Below are positions 49,127-57,110 of a stretch of DNA of 64,000 nucleotides, piece by piece. The notes beneath the pieces are model-generated. The model was not told the origin of the DNA. It saw only the letters and a program-made list of their open reading frames with translations, and searched no databases. Position numbers and translations under genes: made by a program. This DNA is from Streptomyces luteogriseus. GTDB lineage: Bacteria; Actinomycetota; Actinomycetes; Streptomycetales; Streptomycetaceae. The stretch lies in the NCBI RefSeq assembly GCF_014205055.1, contig NZ_JACHMS010000001.1:7530501-7594500 (forward strand). Reading direction: 5' to 3'. Within the stretch, counting starts at the first letter, position 1; the number at the start of each line of letters is the position of its first letter.

Positions 49127-51706
49127 ATGCGAACACCCCGTAGGACCCCCACAGCCGGCGCCGACGCGCCGCCCTCACCCGTACGCGGTCGCCGCGCGCA
49201 CGCCGGTCCACCGGCCGACGAGGGCCCCGGCGCGCCCTCGGACGCCGCGCCGGAAGAGGCACCTCCGCGCCCGGAGCGGTGGCACATACGCCCCCGCACC
49301 GTGCGCGCCAAGATCGTCTGCCTGCTGATGGTGCCGGTCGTCTCCCTCCTGGCCCTGTGGGGCTACGCCACGGTCACCACCGCCCAGGACATCTCCCGGC
49401 TGCGCCAGGTCCAGCGCGTCGACGTCATGGTCCGCGCCCCCGTCTCCGCCGCCGTCGCCGCCCTCCAGGCCGAACGCGCGGCCGCGGTACGCCACGCCAC
49501 CGACCCGTCCGCCGTCCGCACCGGCGAACTGGACGAACTCGCCCGGCGCACCGACCGGGCCGTCGCGAAACTACGCCTCGGCAACGGCACCACCGTCGCC
49601 GACAGCGGAGAACTGCCCTCCGGAGTCGCCCAGCGGCTGAAGGCGTTCGTCTCCGGCGCGGGGCAACTGCGGCCGCTGCGCACCGCGGTGCAGGGCGGGC
49701 GCACGGGCTGGGCCGAGACGTACGACCGCTACACCGGGACCATTTCGGCCGCGTTCGAGGTCGAAGGGGCACTCACCGGCATCCGGGACGCCGACCTCGG
49801 CTCCGACGCGCGCGTGCTGCTCGAATTCGCCCGCGCGGGCGAGGCGCTGGCCCAGGAGGACGCGGTGCTGGCGAGTGCCCGCCTGGACGGCGCCCTGACG
49901 GGGGAGCGGCTCCGGCTCTTCACCGGCGCCGTCGATCTGCGCCGCACGCTCACCGATTCGGCCGTCGCGGACCTGAGCGGCACCGAACGCTCCGCATGGA
50001 ACACTCTCGCCGCGGGCAGCGCCTACACCGGCCTCGGCGACGTCGAGGACGGCGTACTGGCCCGCGGGCCGGGCGCGAAGGCGGTCGAAGCGGCACCCGA
50101 CAGCACCTGGAACACGCCGTACGCGCGCGTGCAGAACGGCATGCGCACCATCGAGGACGACGCGGCACGCGCAGTCGCGGAGCGGGCCGACCCGTTCACC
50201 CGGGGACTGCTCACCCCGGCCGGCGCCGCCGTCCTGCTCGGCCTCGCCGCCGTCGCCGCCTCGCTCGTCATCTCCGTCCGCATCGGACGCGGCCTCGTGG
50301 TGGAGTTGATCAGCCTGCGCAACAGCGCCCTGGAGATCGCCCGCCGCAAACTCCCCGACGCCATGCGGAAACTGCGCGCGGGCGAAGAGATCGACATCCG
50401 CGCCGAGGCCCCACCGGGAGTGCCCGCAGAGGACGAGACCGGGCAGGTCGCCGAGGCGCTCACCACCGTGCACCGCGCCGCGCTGCGGGCCGCCGTCGAA
50501 CGCGCCGAACTCGCCAGCGGCATCTCCGGCGTCTTCGTCAACCTCGCCCGCCGCAGCCAGATCCTCGTCCACCGCCAGCTGGCCCTCCTGGACAGCATGG
50601 AACGCCGCTCCGACGACCCGAACGAGCTGAGCGACCTCTTCCGCCTCGACCACCTCACCACCCGTATGCGGCGCCACGCCGAGAGCCTGATCATCCTCTC
50701 CGGGGCGGCCCCCGGCCGGGCCTGGCGCATGCCGGTCTCCCTGACGAACGTGGTCCGCGCGGCCGTCTCCGAAGTGGAGGACTACGCGCGCGTGGAGGTA
50801 CGGCAACTCCCCGAGGCAGCCGTCGTCGGCGCGGCCGTCGCCGACCTCACGCATCTGCTGGCCGAGATCATCGAGAACGCCGCCCAGTTCTCCCCGCCCC
50901 ACACGCGCGTGCGCGTCACCGGCGAACCCGTCGGCAACGGCTACGCCGTCGAGGTCGAAGACCGCGGTCTCGGCATGGGCAAGGAGACCCTCGCCGAGGC
51001 CAACCGCCGCATCGCCCAGTCCGAGGCGCTCGACCTGTTCGACAGCGACCGGCTCGGCCTCTTCGTGGTCAGCAGGCTCGCCGCCCGGCACGACGTCAAG
51101 GTCCACCTGCGGACGTCCCCGTACGGCGGCACCACCGCGGTCGTGCTGCTGCCCACCGCCCTGCTCCACACCGGGGCGGCCGCACGATCCCCGGAGGCGG
51201 CGGAACCCGTGCGGTCTCCGGAGGAACGCGCCTACGCGCGCGTGCCCGACGACAGCCACTTCCAGGACGCGGTCCCGGCCCAGGCCGACCGGCGCGCCCT
51301 TGTGGTGCCCGTGCCGTCGGCCGCCGCGGAGACCGAGCCCTCGCGCCACTCGGAGACCTCGCGCCTCGCGGACAGTCCGCGTCACCTGGAGGCCCCGAGC
51401 CAGACCCCACCCCCAGGAGTCGCCACCTTGCGACTGCACCGCCCACCGCAGCAGCCCGAAGACTCCGACGACCTCCCGCGACGCGTGCGGCAGGCCAGCC
51501 TCGCTCCCCAGCTGCGCGAGAAACGCCCCGAGGAGCAGCCGACGGCACCCGCCCCCGGGGACGACGAGCGCACCCCCGAACTCGTCCGGGACCGCATGGC
51601 CGCCTACCGCGACGGCTGGGCGCGCGGCGGCGGCAGGGGACCAGGCCGCGACACCACCCCCGGCCCCGCGACCGGCAGCGACAGCAGCGAAGGAGACCCC
51701 GCATGA
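49127..51706 (+). CDS. Conservon sensor kinase (CvnA type, NIT-HAMP-HATPase)
   Basis: 859-aa membrane histidine-kinase-like protein. Disordered N-terminus about 1-60, membrane helix near 65-85 (IVCLLMVPVVSLLALWGYAT), a NIT-like extracellular domain about 90-355, second helix 365-385 (AGAAVLLGLAAVAASLVISV), HAMP (RNSALEIARRKLPDAMRKLR), then a GHKL ATPase (LLAEIIENAAQFSPP, EDRGLGMGKETLAEANRRIA, RLGLFVVSRLAARHDVKV) and a Pro-rich tail. The start MRTPRRTPTAGADAPPSPV follows CGAGGAG. Its stop overlaps the roadblock ATG. Conservon kinases regulate through a roadblock/GTPase switch rather than a classic response regulator. Confidence 0.9.
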   Translation: MRTPRRTPTAGADAPPSPVRGRRAHAGPPADEGPGAPSDAAPEEAPPRPERWHIRPRTVRAKIVCLLMVPVVSLLALWGYATVTTAQDISRLRQVQRVDVMVRAPVSAAVAALQAERAAAVRHATDPSAVRTGELDELARRTDRAVAKLRLGNGTTVADSGELPSGVAQRLKAFVSGAGQLRPLRTAVQGGRTGWAETYDRYTGTISAAFEVEGALTGIRDADLGSDARVLLEFARAGEALAQEDAVLASARLDGALTGERLRLFTGAVDLRRTLTDSAVADLSGTERSAWNTLAAGSAYTGLGDVEDGVLARGPGAKAVEAAPDSTWNTPYARVQNGMRTIEDDAARAVAERADPFTRGLLTPAGAAVLLGLAAVAASLVISVRIGRGLVVELISLRNSALEIARRKLPDAMRKLRAGEEIDIRAEAPPGVPAEDETGQVAEALTTVHRAALRAAVERAELASGISGVFVNLARRSQILVHRQLALLDSMERRSDDPNELSDLFRLDHLTTRMRRHAESLIILSGAAPGRAWRMPVSLTNVVRAAVSEVEDYARVEVRQLPEAAVVGAAVADLTHLLAEIIENAAQFSPPHTRVRVTGEPVGNGYAVEVEDRGLGMGKETLAEANRRIAQSEALDLFDSDRLGLFVVSRLAARHDVKVHLRTSPYGGTTAVVLLPTALLHTGAAARSPEAAEPVRSPEERAYARVPDDSHFQDAVPAQADRRALVVPVPSAAAETEPSRHSETSRLADSPRHLEAPSQTPPPGVATLRLHRPPQQPEDSDDLPRRVRQASLAPQLREKRPEEQPTAPAPGDDERTPELVRDRMAAYRDGWARGGGRGPGRDTTPGPATGSDSSEGDPA

Positions 51707-52140
51707 TCCAGGACCCAAGCACCCAGTCCGGCCGGCGCTCCGGCGAACTCGACTGGCTGCTGGACGATCTGGTGCTCCGCGTGAACGACATCCGGCACGC
51801 CGTGGTGCTGTCCAACGACGGCCTCGCCGTGGGGGCATCGACCGGACTGCGCCGCGAGGACGCCGAGCACCTCGCCGCGGTCGCCTCGGGCTTCAACAGC
51901 CTCGCCAAGGGTGCGGGCCGGCACTTCGGCGCCGGCGGGGTCCGCCAGACCATGGTGGAGATGGACGAGGGCTTCCTTTTCGTGGCCGCCGCGGGCGACG
52001 GTTCCTGCCTCGCCCTCCTCACCGCCGTCACCGCCGACATCGGCCTCGTGGCCTACGAGATGGCGCGCCTGGTCAAACGTGTCGGCGAGCATCTCGGCAC
52101 GGCACCCCGGGTGGCCGCGCAGCCACCCGCCGCCGGATGA
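51703..52140 (+). CDS. Roadblock/LC7-domain protein (CvnB type)
   Basis: 145-aa roadblock-fold protein MIQDPSTQSGRRSGELDWLL then DDLVLRVNDIRHAVVLSNDG, with GASTGLRREDAEHLAAVASG and VRQTMVEMDEGFLFVAAAGD. CvnB proteins act as GTPase-activating or scaffold partners for the Ras-like CvnD. ATG overlaps the kinase stop (ATGA), so stoichiometric expression is likely. A close paralogue (about two thirds identical by eye) is encoded at 53833. Confidence 0.92.
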   Translation: MIQDPSTQSGRRSGELDWLLDDLVLRVNDIRHAVVLSNDGLAVGASTGLRREDAEHLAAVASGFNSLAKGAGRHFGAGGVRQTMVEMDEGFLFVAAAGDGSCLALLTAVTADIGLVAYEMARLVKRVGEHLGTAPRVAAQPPAAG

Positions 52141-52162
52141 ACCGGGAGAACGGTCCGCGCAG

Positions 52163-52573
52163 ATGACCGAGGACATGACGGACATCCCGTACGAGCAGGG
52201 CAGCCAATGGTACGACAGCGAGGCCGGCCCGCTCGTCCGCCCCTATGCCATGACGGGCGGACGCACCCGGCCCGGCCCCACCGGCGTACGGTTCGACCTG
52301 ATCGCCCTGGTCACGCTGGACCCCGGCGCCCCCGACGTGGACGACGCCCCGCTCGGTCCGGAGCACCGCAACCTCCTCGACCTGTGCCGCCCGGAGACCC
52401 AGTCGGTCGCCGAACTCGCCGCCGGTGCGGACCTGCCCGTCGGTGTGGTCAGGGTCCTCCTCGGCGACCTGCTGGAACTCGGCTGCGTCACCGTCAGCCG
52501 ACCCGTACCACCGGCGCAACTGCCTGACGAACGCATCCTGCGCGAGGTGATCGAGGGCCTGAGAGCGCTGTAG
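52163..52573 (+). CDS. DUF742 protein (CvnC type)
   Basis: 136-aa protein with the DUF742 pattern: PLVRPYAMTGGRTRPGPTGV then RFDLIALVTLDPG, HRNLLDLCRPETQSVAELAA and ADLPVGVVRVLLGDLLELGC ending RILREVIEGLRAL. The C-terminal half is winged-helix-like. It is 22 bp downstream of the roadblock gene. Together with CvnA, B and D it forms the standard conservon. Confidence 0.92.
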   Translation: MTEDMTDIPYEQGSQWYDSEAGPLVRPYAMTGGRTRPGPTGVRFDLIALVTLDPGAPDVDDAPLGPEHRNLLDLCRPETQSVAELAAGADLPVGVVRVLLGDLLELGCVTVSRPVPPAQLPDERILREVIEGLRAL

Positions 52574-52671
52574 CCCGCGGCCCACCGGCTGAACACCCGA
52601 CGGCAGGCACCGACTCCGTACCGCACCACCCACCCACGTCCGACACCCGGCACTCCTGAGAGAAGTGATCA

Positions 52672-53277
52672 ATGGTCTCCGAGCACTCCGACGCCCCGGA
52701 CGGCGACACCGCCGCACTGGCGCTGAAGATCCTGGTCGCCGGCGGATTCGGCGTGGGCAAGACCACCCTGGTGGGCGCCGTCAGCGAGATCCGGCCGCTG
52801 CGCACCGAGGAGCTCCTCAGTGAAGCAGGCCAGTCGGTGGACGACACCGACGGTGTGGACCACAAGACCACCACGACGGTCGCCATGGACTTCGGACGCA
52901 TCACCATCCGCTCCGGTCTCTCCCTGTACCTGTTCGGGACGCCGGGCCAGGACCGGTTCTGGTTCCTGTGGGACGAGTTGTCCCAGGGGGCTCTCGGCGC
53001 GGTCGTCCTCGCGGACACCCGCCGCCTGGAGGACTGCTTCCCCGCGGTCGACTACTTCGAGCACCGGCGCATCCCGTTCGTCGTTGCCGTCAACTGCTTC
53101 GCGGGAGCCCGGCGGCACGGCGCGTCGGACGTCTCGCGCGCCCTCGACCTCGACAGGGGCACGCCCGTCGTGCTGTGCGACGCCCGCGACCGCGACTCCG
53201 GCAAGGAGGTGCTGATCCGGCTCGTCGAGTACGCCGGGCGGATGCACACCGCCCGGCTGCTCGACTCGGTCGGCTGA
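52672..53277 (+). CDS. Ras-like ATP/GTP-binding protein (CvnD type)
   Basis: 201-aa small nucleotide-binding protein. P-loop ILVAGGFGVGKTTLVGAVSE near 20-38, effector-like TTTTVAMDFGRITI, and LYLFGTPGQDRFWFLWDELS replacing the usual DxxG Walker B. The base-specificity motif reads VAVNCF rather than NKxD. It is the switch component of the conservon and ends near PPOX. Preceded by 98 bp and GAGAGAAG, so it may have its own promoter or only a weaker coupling. Confidence 0.92.
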   Translation: MVSEHSDAPDGDTAALALKILVAGGFGVGKTTLVGAVSEIRPLRTEELLSEAGQSVDDTDGVDHKTTTTVAMDFGRITIRSGLSLYLFGTPGQDRFWFLWDELSQGALGAVVLADTRRLEDCFPAVDYFEHRRIPFVVAVNCFAGARRHGASDVSRALDLDRGTPVVLCDARDRDSGKEVLIRLVEYAGRMHTARLLDSVG

Positions 53278-53300
53278 CCGGAGACACGGCTGTGCGGTGG

Positions 53301-53729
53301 TCAGTTCGCGACGTCCCGCTGCGCCAGCACCTTGTCGACCGGTACACGGACGAGGAGTTCGCCGGGGACGCCGTTGCGCGCGCCGAACTCCTCGGCTCGC
53401 TCCTCGCCCATGTACCGGGCGCCGATCCGGGTGGCCCAGTGCCGCACCTCGTCCAGGTCCTCCGAGACACGGGCGCGGCCCTGCAGCACCACGAAGGAGT
53501 ACGGCGGCCGGTCGTCGTCCACGCACAGGGCGATCCGGCCGTCCCGGACGATGTTGCGCCCCTTCACGGTTTCCTTGCCGGTGTTGAACACCACCTCGTC
53601 CCCGTCCAGCAGGAACCAGATCGGAGCCACATGCGGGCTGCCGTCAGCCCGGACCGTGGAGAGCTTTGCGGTACGGGTGCCATGGGAGACGAACTCCCGC
53701 CATTGCGCGTCGGTCATCTTCTCTGCCAT
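53301..53729 (-). CDS. PPOX/pyridoxamine-phosphate-oxidase-like F420 or flavin protein
   Basis: 142-aa split-beta-barrel oxidoreductase. Motifs: LSTVRADGSPHVAPIWFLLD, FNTGKETVKGRNIVRDGRIA and PPYSFVVLQGRARVSEDLDE, typical of F420-dependent PPOX proteins in actinobacteria. Substrate unknown. ATG MAEKMTDAQWREF has GGAG about six bases upstream; an earlier Met three codons upstream has its ribosome-binding site too close. Convergent with cvnD and divergent from the orphan roadblock gene. Confidence 0.8.
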   Translation of the reverse strand: MAEKMTDAQWREFVSHGTRTAKLSTVRADGSPHVAPIWFLLDGDEVVFNTGKETVKGRNIVRDGRIALCVDDDRPPYSFVVLQGRARVSEDLDEVRHWATRIGARYMGEERAEEFGARNGVPGELLVRVPVDKVLAQRDVAN

Positions 53730-53832
53730 GGCTCCCATCCTCCTTGCCCCGGCCGCGGTCGTGGGGAAGGCTGAGTGGAGATCCTCCGGCCAGGAGGGTA
53801 ATCGCACGGGGAGAAAACGGGGAGAACGGAAG

Positions 53833-54246
53833 ATGGTGCAGAACCAGGGACTCGACTGGCTGCTGGACGACCTGACCGAGCGCGTCCACGAAGTGCGGCA
53901 CGCACTGGTCCTGTCCAACGACGGCCTGGTGACCGGCGCGAGCACCGGACTGCGCCGCGAGGACGCGGAGCACCTCGCGGCTGTGTCATCCGGGCTGCAC
54001 AGCCTGGCCAAGGGCTCGGGACGGCACTTCGGCGCGGGCAGCGTACGCCAGACGATGATCGAGTTCGACGACGCGGTGCTCTTCGTCACCGCCGCCGGAA
54101 CGGGAAGTTGTCTGTGCGTCCTCAGCGGCGCGGAGGCGGACATAGGCCAGATCGCCTACGAGATGACATTGCTGGTCAACCGGGTCGGCGAGCACCTCGA
54201 CGTGGATGCGCGCCAGCCCGAGCCAAAACCGATCACGGACCTCTGA
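53833..54246 (+). CDS. Orphan roadblock/LC7 protein, CvnB paralogue
   Basis: 137-aa roadblock protein MVQNQGLDWLLDDLTERVHE with LSNDGLVTGASTGLRREDAE and VRQTMIEFDDAVLFVTAAGT, very similar to the conservon CvnB at 51703. It has no kinase, DUF742 or GTPase beside it; the PPOX gene separates it from the conservon. It may bind the same CvnD or compete with CvnB. GGAGAACGGAAG precedes the ATG. Followed by DUF6397. Confidence 0.88.
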   Translation: MVQNQGLDWLLDDLTERVHEVRHALVLSNDGLVTGASTGLRREDAEHLAAVSSGLHSLAKGSGRHFGAGSVRQTMIEFDDAVLFVTAAGTGSCLCVLSGAEADIGQIAYEMTLLVNRVGEHLDVDARQPEPKPITDL

Positions 54247-54371
54247 CCTGCACGTTCGTCACCCCCGCGGAGTTATCCACAGGCTCGCCACGAGATCCGC
54301 CGCAGCGGCTACGGTTTTTCCACGGCGACCGCACACGGCGTGAGCCGCCGACTCCACGGGGGAGACCGACC

Positions 54372-55337
54372 ATGTCGCACACCGGCACGACGTCCGACCG
54401 CCTTACCTGCGCCCCGAGCCGGGCCGTCCGCGAACTGGGCCTCAAACGGGGTGAGTTCGATCTCGCAGTGCACCTGGGGCTCATCCGAACTGTGCCCGAC
54501 GAAGGCGGCGGAGGGCCTCGTGTGGCCCTGGCGGAGATCGACCGCCTGCGTTCCGGAGACGGCTTCCCGGACGTGCTGCGAGACCGCGTCGCGACCGTCG
54601 GCACCACTGAAGGCGCCAAGCTCATGGAGGTGGCGCCCACCAGGTTCACGAGCCTCGCGCGCTATGGCCTGCTGATCCCGGTGAAGTTCTACCTCAACCG
54701 CTACCGTGCGGTCGTCTGGCTGTATCTGGCCGAGGAGCTGAGGCAGTTCGCTGCCGAGAGGTGCCACGCCCGGCTGTTGACCGCCCGCCGCACTCCCCCG
54801 GAGATCCGCGACGCGCTGAAAGCCGGAATGGACCGGCGGCCCCGCAACTGGCGTGGGCGGCACATCGGATTTCTGACGCGTCAGGCGGGGGACGACCCTT
54901 GGGCGCGTGCGGCGGCGGTCGCCTGCCTCCTCGACCCGGCAGACGTGGCGGACGTCGTACGCGACCCCTGCGAGCGCACCCGCCTGGCCCGCTGCCGCCC
55001 CCGGCTCCCGGCGCACGGCGCCCCCGGTTCACCCGGCGCCGAGCTGGCCGAGACGCTGATGACGGCGAGCGAGCCGGACGAAGTGGCCTGGTTCCGCGCG
55101 GACCTGGCCCACACGATGGAAACGGCCCGACGGCACCACCCCGTGGCGGACGCACTCTCCCCGGAACCCTCGGCTGGGCCGGATCCGCTCGCGCCACCCC
55201 CGGCACCCTCGGCTGGGCCGGATCCGCTGGCGCCACCCCCGGCTCCGGCGGCAGACCGGTCCGCGCCCACGTGCCCCACCCCTCGCCACGGCCTGCTGAG
55301 CCGGCTCCGCCCGAAGCATCGGCGGCCGGCCGGATGA
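54372..55337 (+). CDS. DUF6397-like Streptomyces protein with tandem C-terminal repeat
   Basis: 321-aa protein. N-terminus AVRELGLKRGEFDLAVHLGL, middle EVAPTRFTSLARYGLLIPVK then FYLNRYRAVVWLYLAEELRQ and RARNWRGRHIGFLTRQAGDD (as NWRGRHIGFL). This resembles DUF6397 proteins restricted to streptomycetes; function unknown, but the early helices look like an excisionase-like or MerR-type HTH. The C-terminus holds two 13-residue repeats (PSAGPDPLAPPPA) encoded by 39-bp direct repeats, then a basic tail. ATG preceded by GGGGGAGACCGACC. Confidence 0.75.
   Translation: MSHTGTTSDRLTCAPSRAVRELGLKRGEFDLAVHLGLIRTVPDEGGGGPRVALAEIDRLRSGDGFPDVLRDRVATVGTTEGAKLMEVAPTRFTSLARYGLLIPVKFYLNRYRAVVWLYLAEELRQFAAERCHARLLTARRTPPEIRDALKAGMDRRPRNWRGRHIGFLTRQAGDDPWARAAAVACLLDPADVADVVRDPCERTRLARCRPRLPAHGAPGSPGAELAETLMTASEPDEVAWFRADLAHTMETARRHHPVADALSPEPSAGPDPLAPPPAPSAGPDPLAPPPAPAADRSAPTCPTPRHGLLSRLRPKHRRPAG
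55167..55244 (+). repeat. Two 39-bp direct repeats in the DUF6397 gene
   Basis: CCCTCGGCTGGGCCGGATCC starts both units (55167-55205 and 55206-55244), which differ at only two positions. They encode PSAGPDPLAPPPA twice. The unit length keeps frame, so copy number could vary. Confidence 0.85.
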
Positions 55338-55435
55338 CCTCGGTCGTATCGCATCACGGCCGGCCGGCCCGCTGACCGATGAGCTTCCGGATGCGCCCGG
55401 GTCCGCCCCTGAGGAGACTGGCACAAGGAGGCGAT

Positions 55436-55807
55436 ATGTTCGGTACGACGAAGGCGTTCAGCGGCTTCTCCGTGAACGACATCGACGCGGCGAAGGCGTT
55501 CTACGCCGACACACTGGGGCTCCGGGTGTCGGAGGAGAACGGGATGCTGATCCTGCACATCGCGGGTGACCGGGACACCCTCGTCTACCCCAAGCCGGAC
55601 CACACCCCGGCGACGTTCACCGTCCTCAACTTCCCGGTCGACGACATCGAGGCCGCGGTCGACGAGCTGGCGAAAAGAGGGGTGCCTTTCGAGCGCTACG
55701 ACCACCTCAAGACGGACGACAAGGGCATCTTCCGTGGCGGCGGCCCGCTGATCGCCTGGTTCACCGACCCTGCGGGGAACGTGCTGTCCGTCCTCCAGGA
55801 AAGCTGA
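55436..55807 (+). CDS. VOC/glyoxalase-family protein
   Basis: 123-aa vicinal-oxygen-chelate fold protein: FSGFSVNDIDAAKAFYADTL and GLRVSEENGMLILH, then ATFTVLNFPVDDIEAAVDEL and IAWFTDPAGNVLSVLQES. Glu and His metal ligands are not both clear, so it may bind a ligand without metal. Start ATG has AAGGAGG at ideal spacing. The downstream Fpg/Nei gene begins ten bases later, and they may share a transcript. Confidence 0.85.
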   Translation: MFGTTKAFSGFSVNDIDAAKAFYADTLGLRVSEENGMLILHIAGDRDTLVYPKPDHTPATFTVLNFPVDDIEAAVDELAKRGVPFERYDHLKTDDKGIFRGGGPLIAWFTDPAGNVLSVLQES

Positions 55808-55817
55808 CTCGTCGGTC

Positions 55818-56603
55818 GTGCCCGAACTCCCCGACGTCGAGGGTTTCAGGCGGGTGCTCGAGTCCTGCGCGAAGGGACGCGTCATCCGGCGCGTCGACGT
55901 GCGGGATGCGGGCGTCCTGCACGGCGTCGATGCCCGGCGGCTGCGGGACGCGCTGGAGGGGCGGCGGTTCGGCACACCGGCGCGGCACGGCAAGTGGCTG
56001 CTCGCCCGCACCGGCGGCCCCACCCTCGTCCTGCACTTCGGCATGACCGGGCGCCTCGTCTGCGGGCATGCCGAGGACCCGGTCGAAGCCCATGACCGCG
56101 TCCTGTTCACCCTGGGCCGCGGCCGCCAGTGGCGCTTCCGTGACCAGCGCAAACTGCAGGGACTCTGGCTGGCACACGACGAGTCCGACGTCGAGGGGCT
56201 GCTGCGGCGGCAGGGGCCCGATGCCCTGGCGGTGGGCCGTGCGGAGTTCGAGGAGGTGCTGTCGTCGCGCCGGGGGCATCTCAAGACAGCCCTCACCGAC
56301 CAGTCCGCTCTCGCCGGTCTCGGCAATCTGCTCGCCGACGAGATCCTGTGGCGGGCCCGGCTGCGCCCCGACCGCGGGGCAAGCGACCTGACCCGGGATG
56401 ACCGTCGCCGGCTGTACGACGAAATGCGACGCAGCTTGCGCTCGTCCGTCGCCGCCGGCTGCGTACCGCCGCGTGACTCCTGGCTCACCGGTCACCGGGA
56501 CGACCAGGACCCGAGGTGTCCGCGGTGCGACACCGGGCTGCGCAGGTCGCGGATGGGCGGGCGGGGCACGGTGTGGTGCCCGCAGTGCCAGCCCGACGGG
56601 TGA
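55818..56603 (+). CDS. Fpg/Nei-family DNA glycosylase
   Basis: 261-aa base-excision-repair glycosylase/AP lyase. After GTG-encoded Met the chain starts PELPDVEGFRRVL with the catalytic Pro and Glu-type N-terminus, then LHFGMTGRLVCG, QRKLQGLWLAHDES, ALTDQSALAGLGNLLADEIL (H2TH) and zinc finger CPRCDTGLRRSRMGGRGTVW ending CPQC. The residue after PELP is Asp rather than the Glu of many Fpg, consistent with a Nei-like branch. It excises oxidised bases. Follows the VOC gene closely. Confidence 0.9.
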   Translation: MPELPDVEGFRRVLESCAKGRVIRRVDVRDAGVLHGVDARRLRDALEGRRFGTPARHGKWLLARTGGPTLVLHFGMTGRLVCGHAEDPVEAHDRVLFTLGRGRQWRFRDQRKLQGLWLAHDESDVEGLLRRQGPDALAVGRAEFEEVLSSRRGHLKTALTDQSALAGLGNLLADEILWRARLRPDRGASDLTRDDRRRLYDEMRRSLRSSVAAGCVPPRDSWLTGHRDDQDPRCPRCDTGLRRSRMGGRGTVWCPQCQPDG

Positions 56604-56642
56604 CCGGGGCAGGGCGGTGCGAGGCAGTGCAGGTCAGAGGAC

Positions 56643-56920
56643 CTGGACGTCACCCGCGAGGACGACTGGCAGCGGGCGCCGGCCGGCACGGAGCGGGACT
56701 TGGGGCCGGTCTCGGTTCTGGCCAACATCGCGGGCTTCATGGACTGGGGCACGACGAAGGAGCAGAGCCCCGCGTCGTTCCGCCGGGTCGTCGACGTCAA
56801 CCTCACAGGTGCCTGGCTGGGCATGCGCGCGGTGGCACCGTCGCTGCGCCGGGCCGGGGATGGCGTCATCGTCAACATGTCCTCTCTGTCGGGGCTGACC
56901 GCCTACGCCGGTATCGGCGC
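56643..56920 (+). pseudogene. Inverted middle fragment of a short-chain dehydrogenase
   Basis: In one frame this segment reads LDVTREDDWQRAPAGTERDL, then GPVSVLANIAGFMDWGTTKE, FRRVVDVNLTGAWLGMRAVA and GVIVNMSSLSGLTAYAGIGA: the middle of an SDR, from after the second beta strand to just before the YxxxK helix. It is on the + strand, whereas the N-terminal piece lies directly to its right on the - strand and ends at RSRFQH. Flipping 56643-56920 would join H to LDVTRED in frame. The catalytic Tyr/Lys and C-terminus are missing to the left, where the Fpg gene ends. Confidence 0.85.
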
Positions 56921-57097
56921 GTGCTGGAAACGGCTTCGGCCGCCGAGGCCGGCGGCGAGGTCGGTTCCGTCGGCATCCTGGATGTCGGCGATCGCGACGC
57001 GGGCACCATCGGCCGCGAAAGCAGTAGCCACCGCGCTGCCGATGCTTCCGGCCCCACCGGTGACGATCGCCAACCGTTCGCTGAGGCGTCCCATCAT
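56921..57097 (-). pseudogene. N-terminal fragment of the same short-chain dehydrogenase
   Basis: MMGRLSERLAIVTGGAGSIG then SAVATAFAADGARVAIADIQ and DADGTDLAAGLGGRSRFQH: a complete Rossmann start with the TGxxxGIG-type NAD motif (here TGGAGSIG). AAGGAGG precedes the first ATG at normal spacing, and the DMT-type permease gene stops 14 bp upstream, so this was the original 5' end. At 56920/56921 the sense changes to the inverted middle fragment. A truncated translation product is unlikely to fold. Confidence 0.85.
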
Positions 57098-57110
57098 GGG
57101 CCTCCTTCGC

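Noticed and set aside
53267..53280. CGGTC-GGCT-GACCG at the cvnD stop as a terminator
   Set aside because: A five-base stem is too weak compared with the other hairpins in the window.
56643..57097. Possible invertible phase switch at the SDR fragments
   Set aside because: I found no inverted repeats of useful length at the two ends and no recombinase nearby, and the C-terminal half is gone, so I report it as decay rather than a switch.
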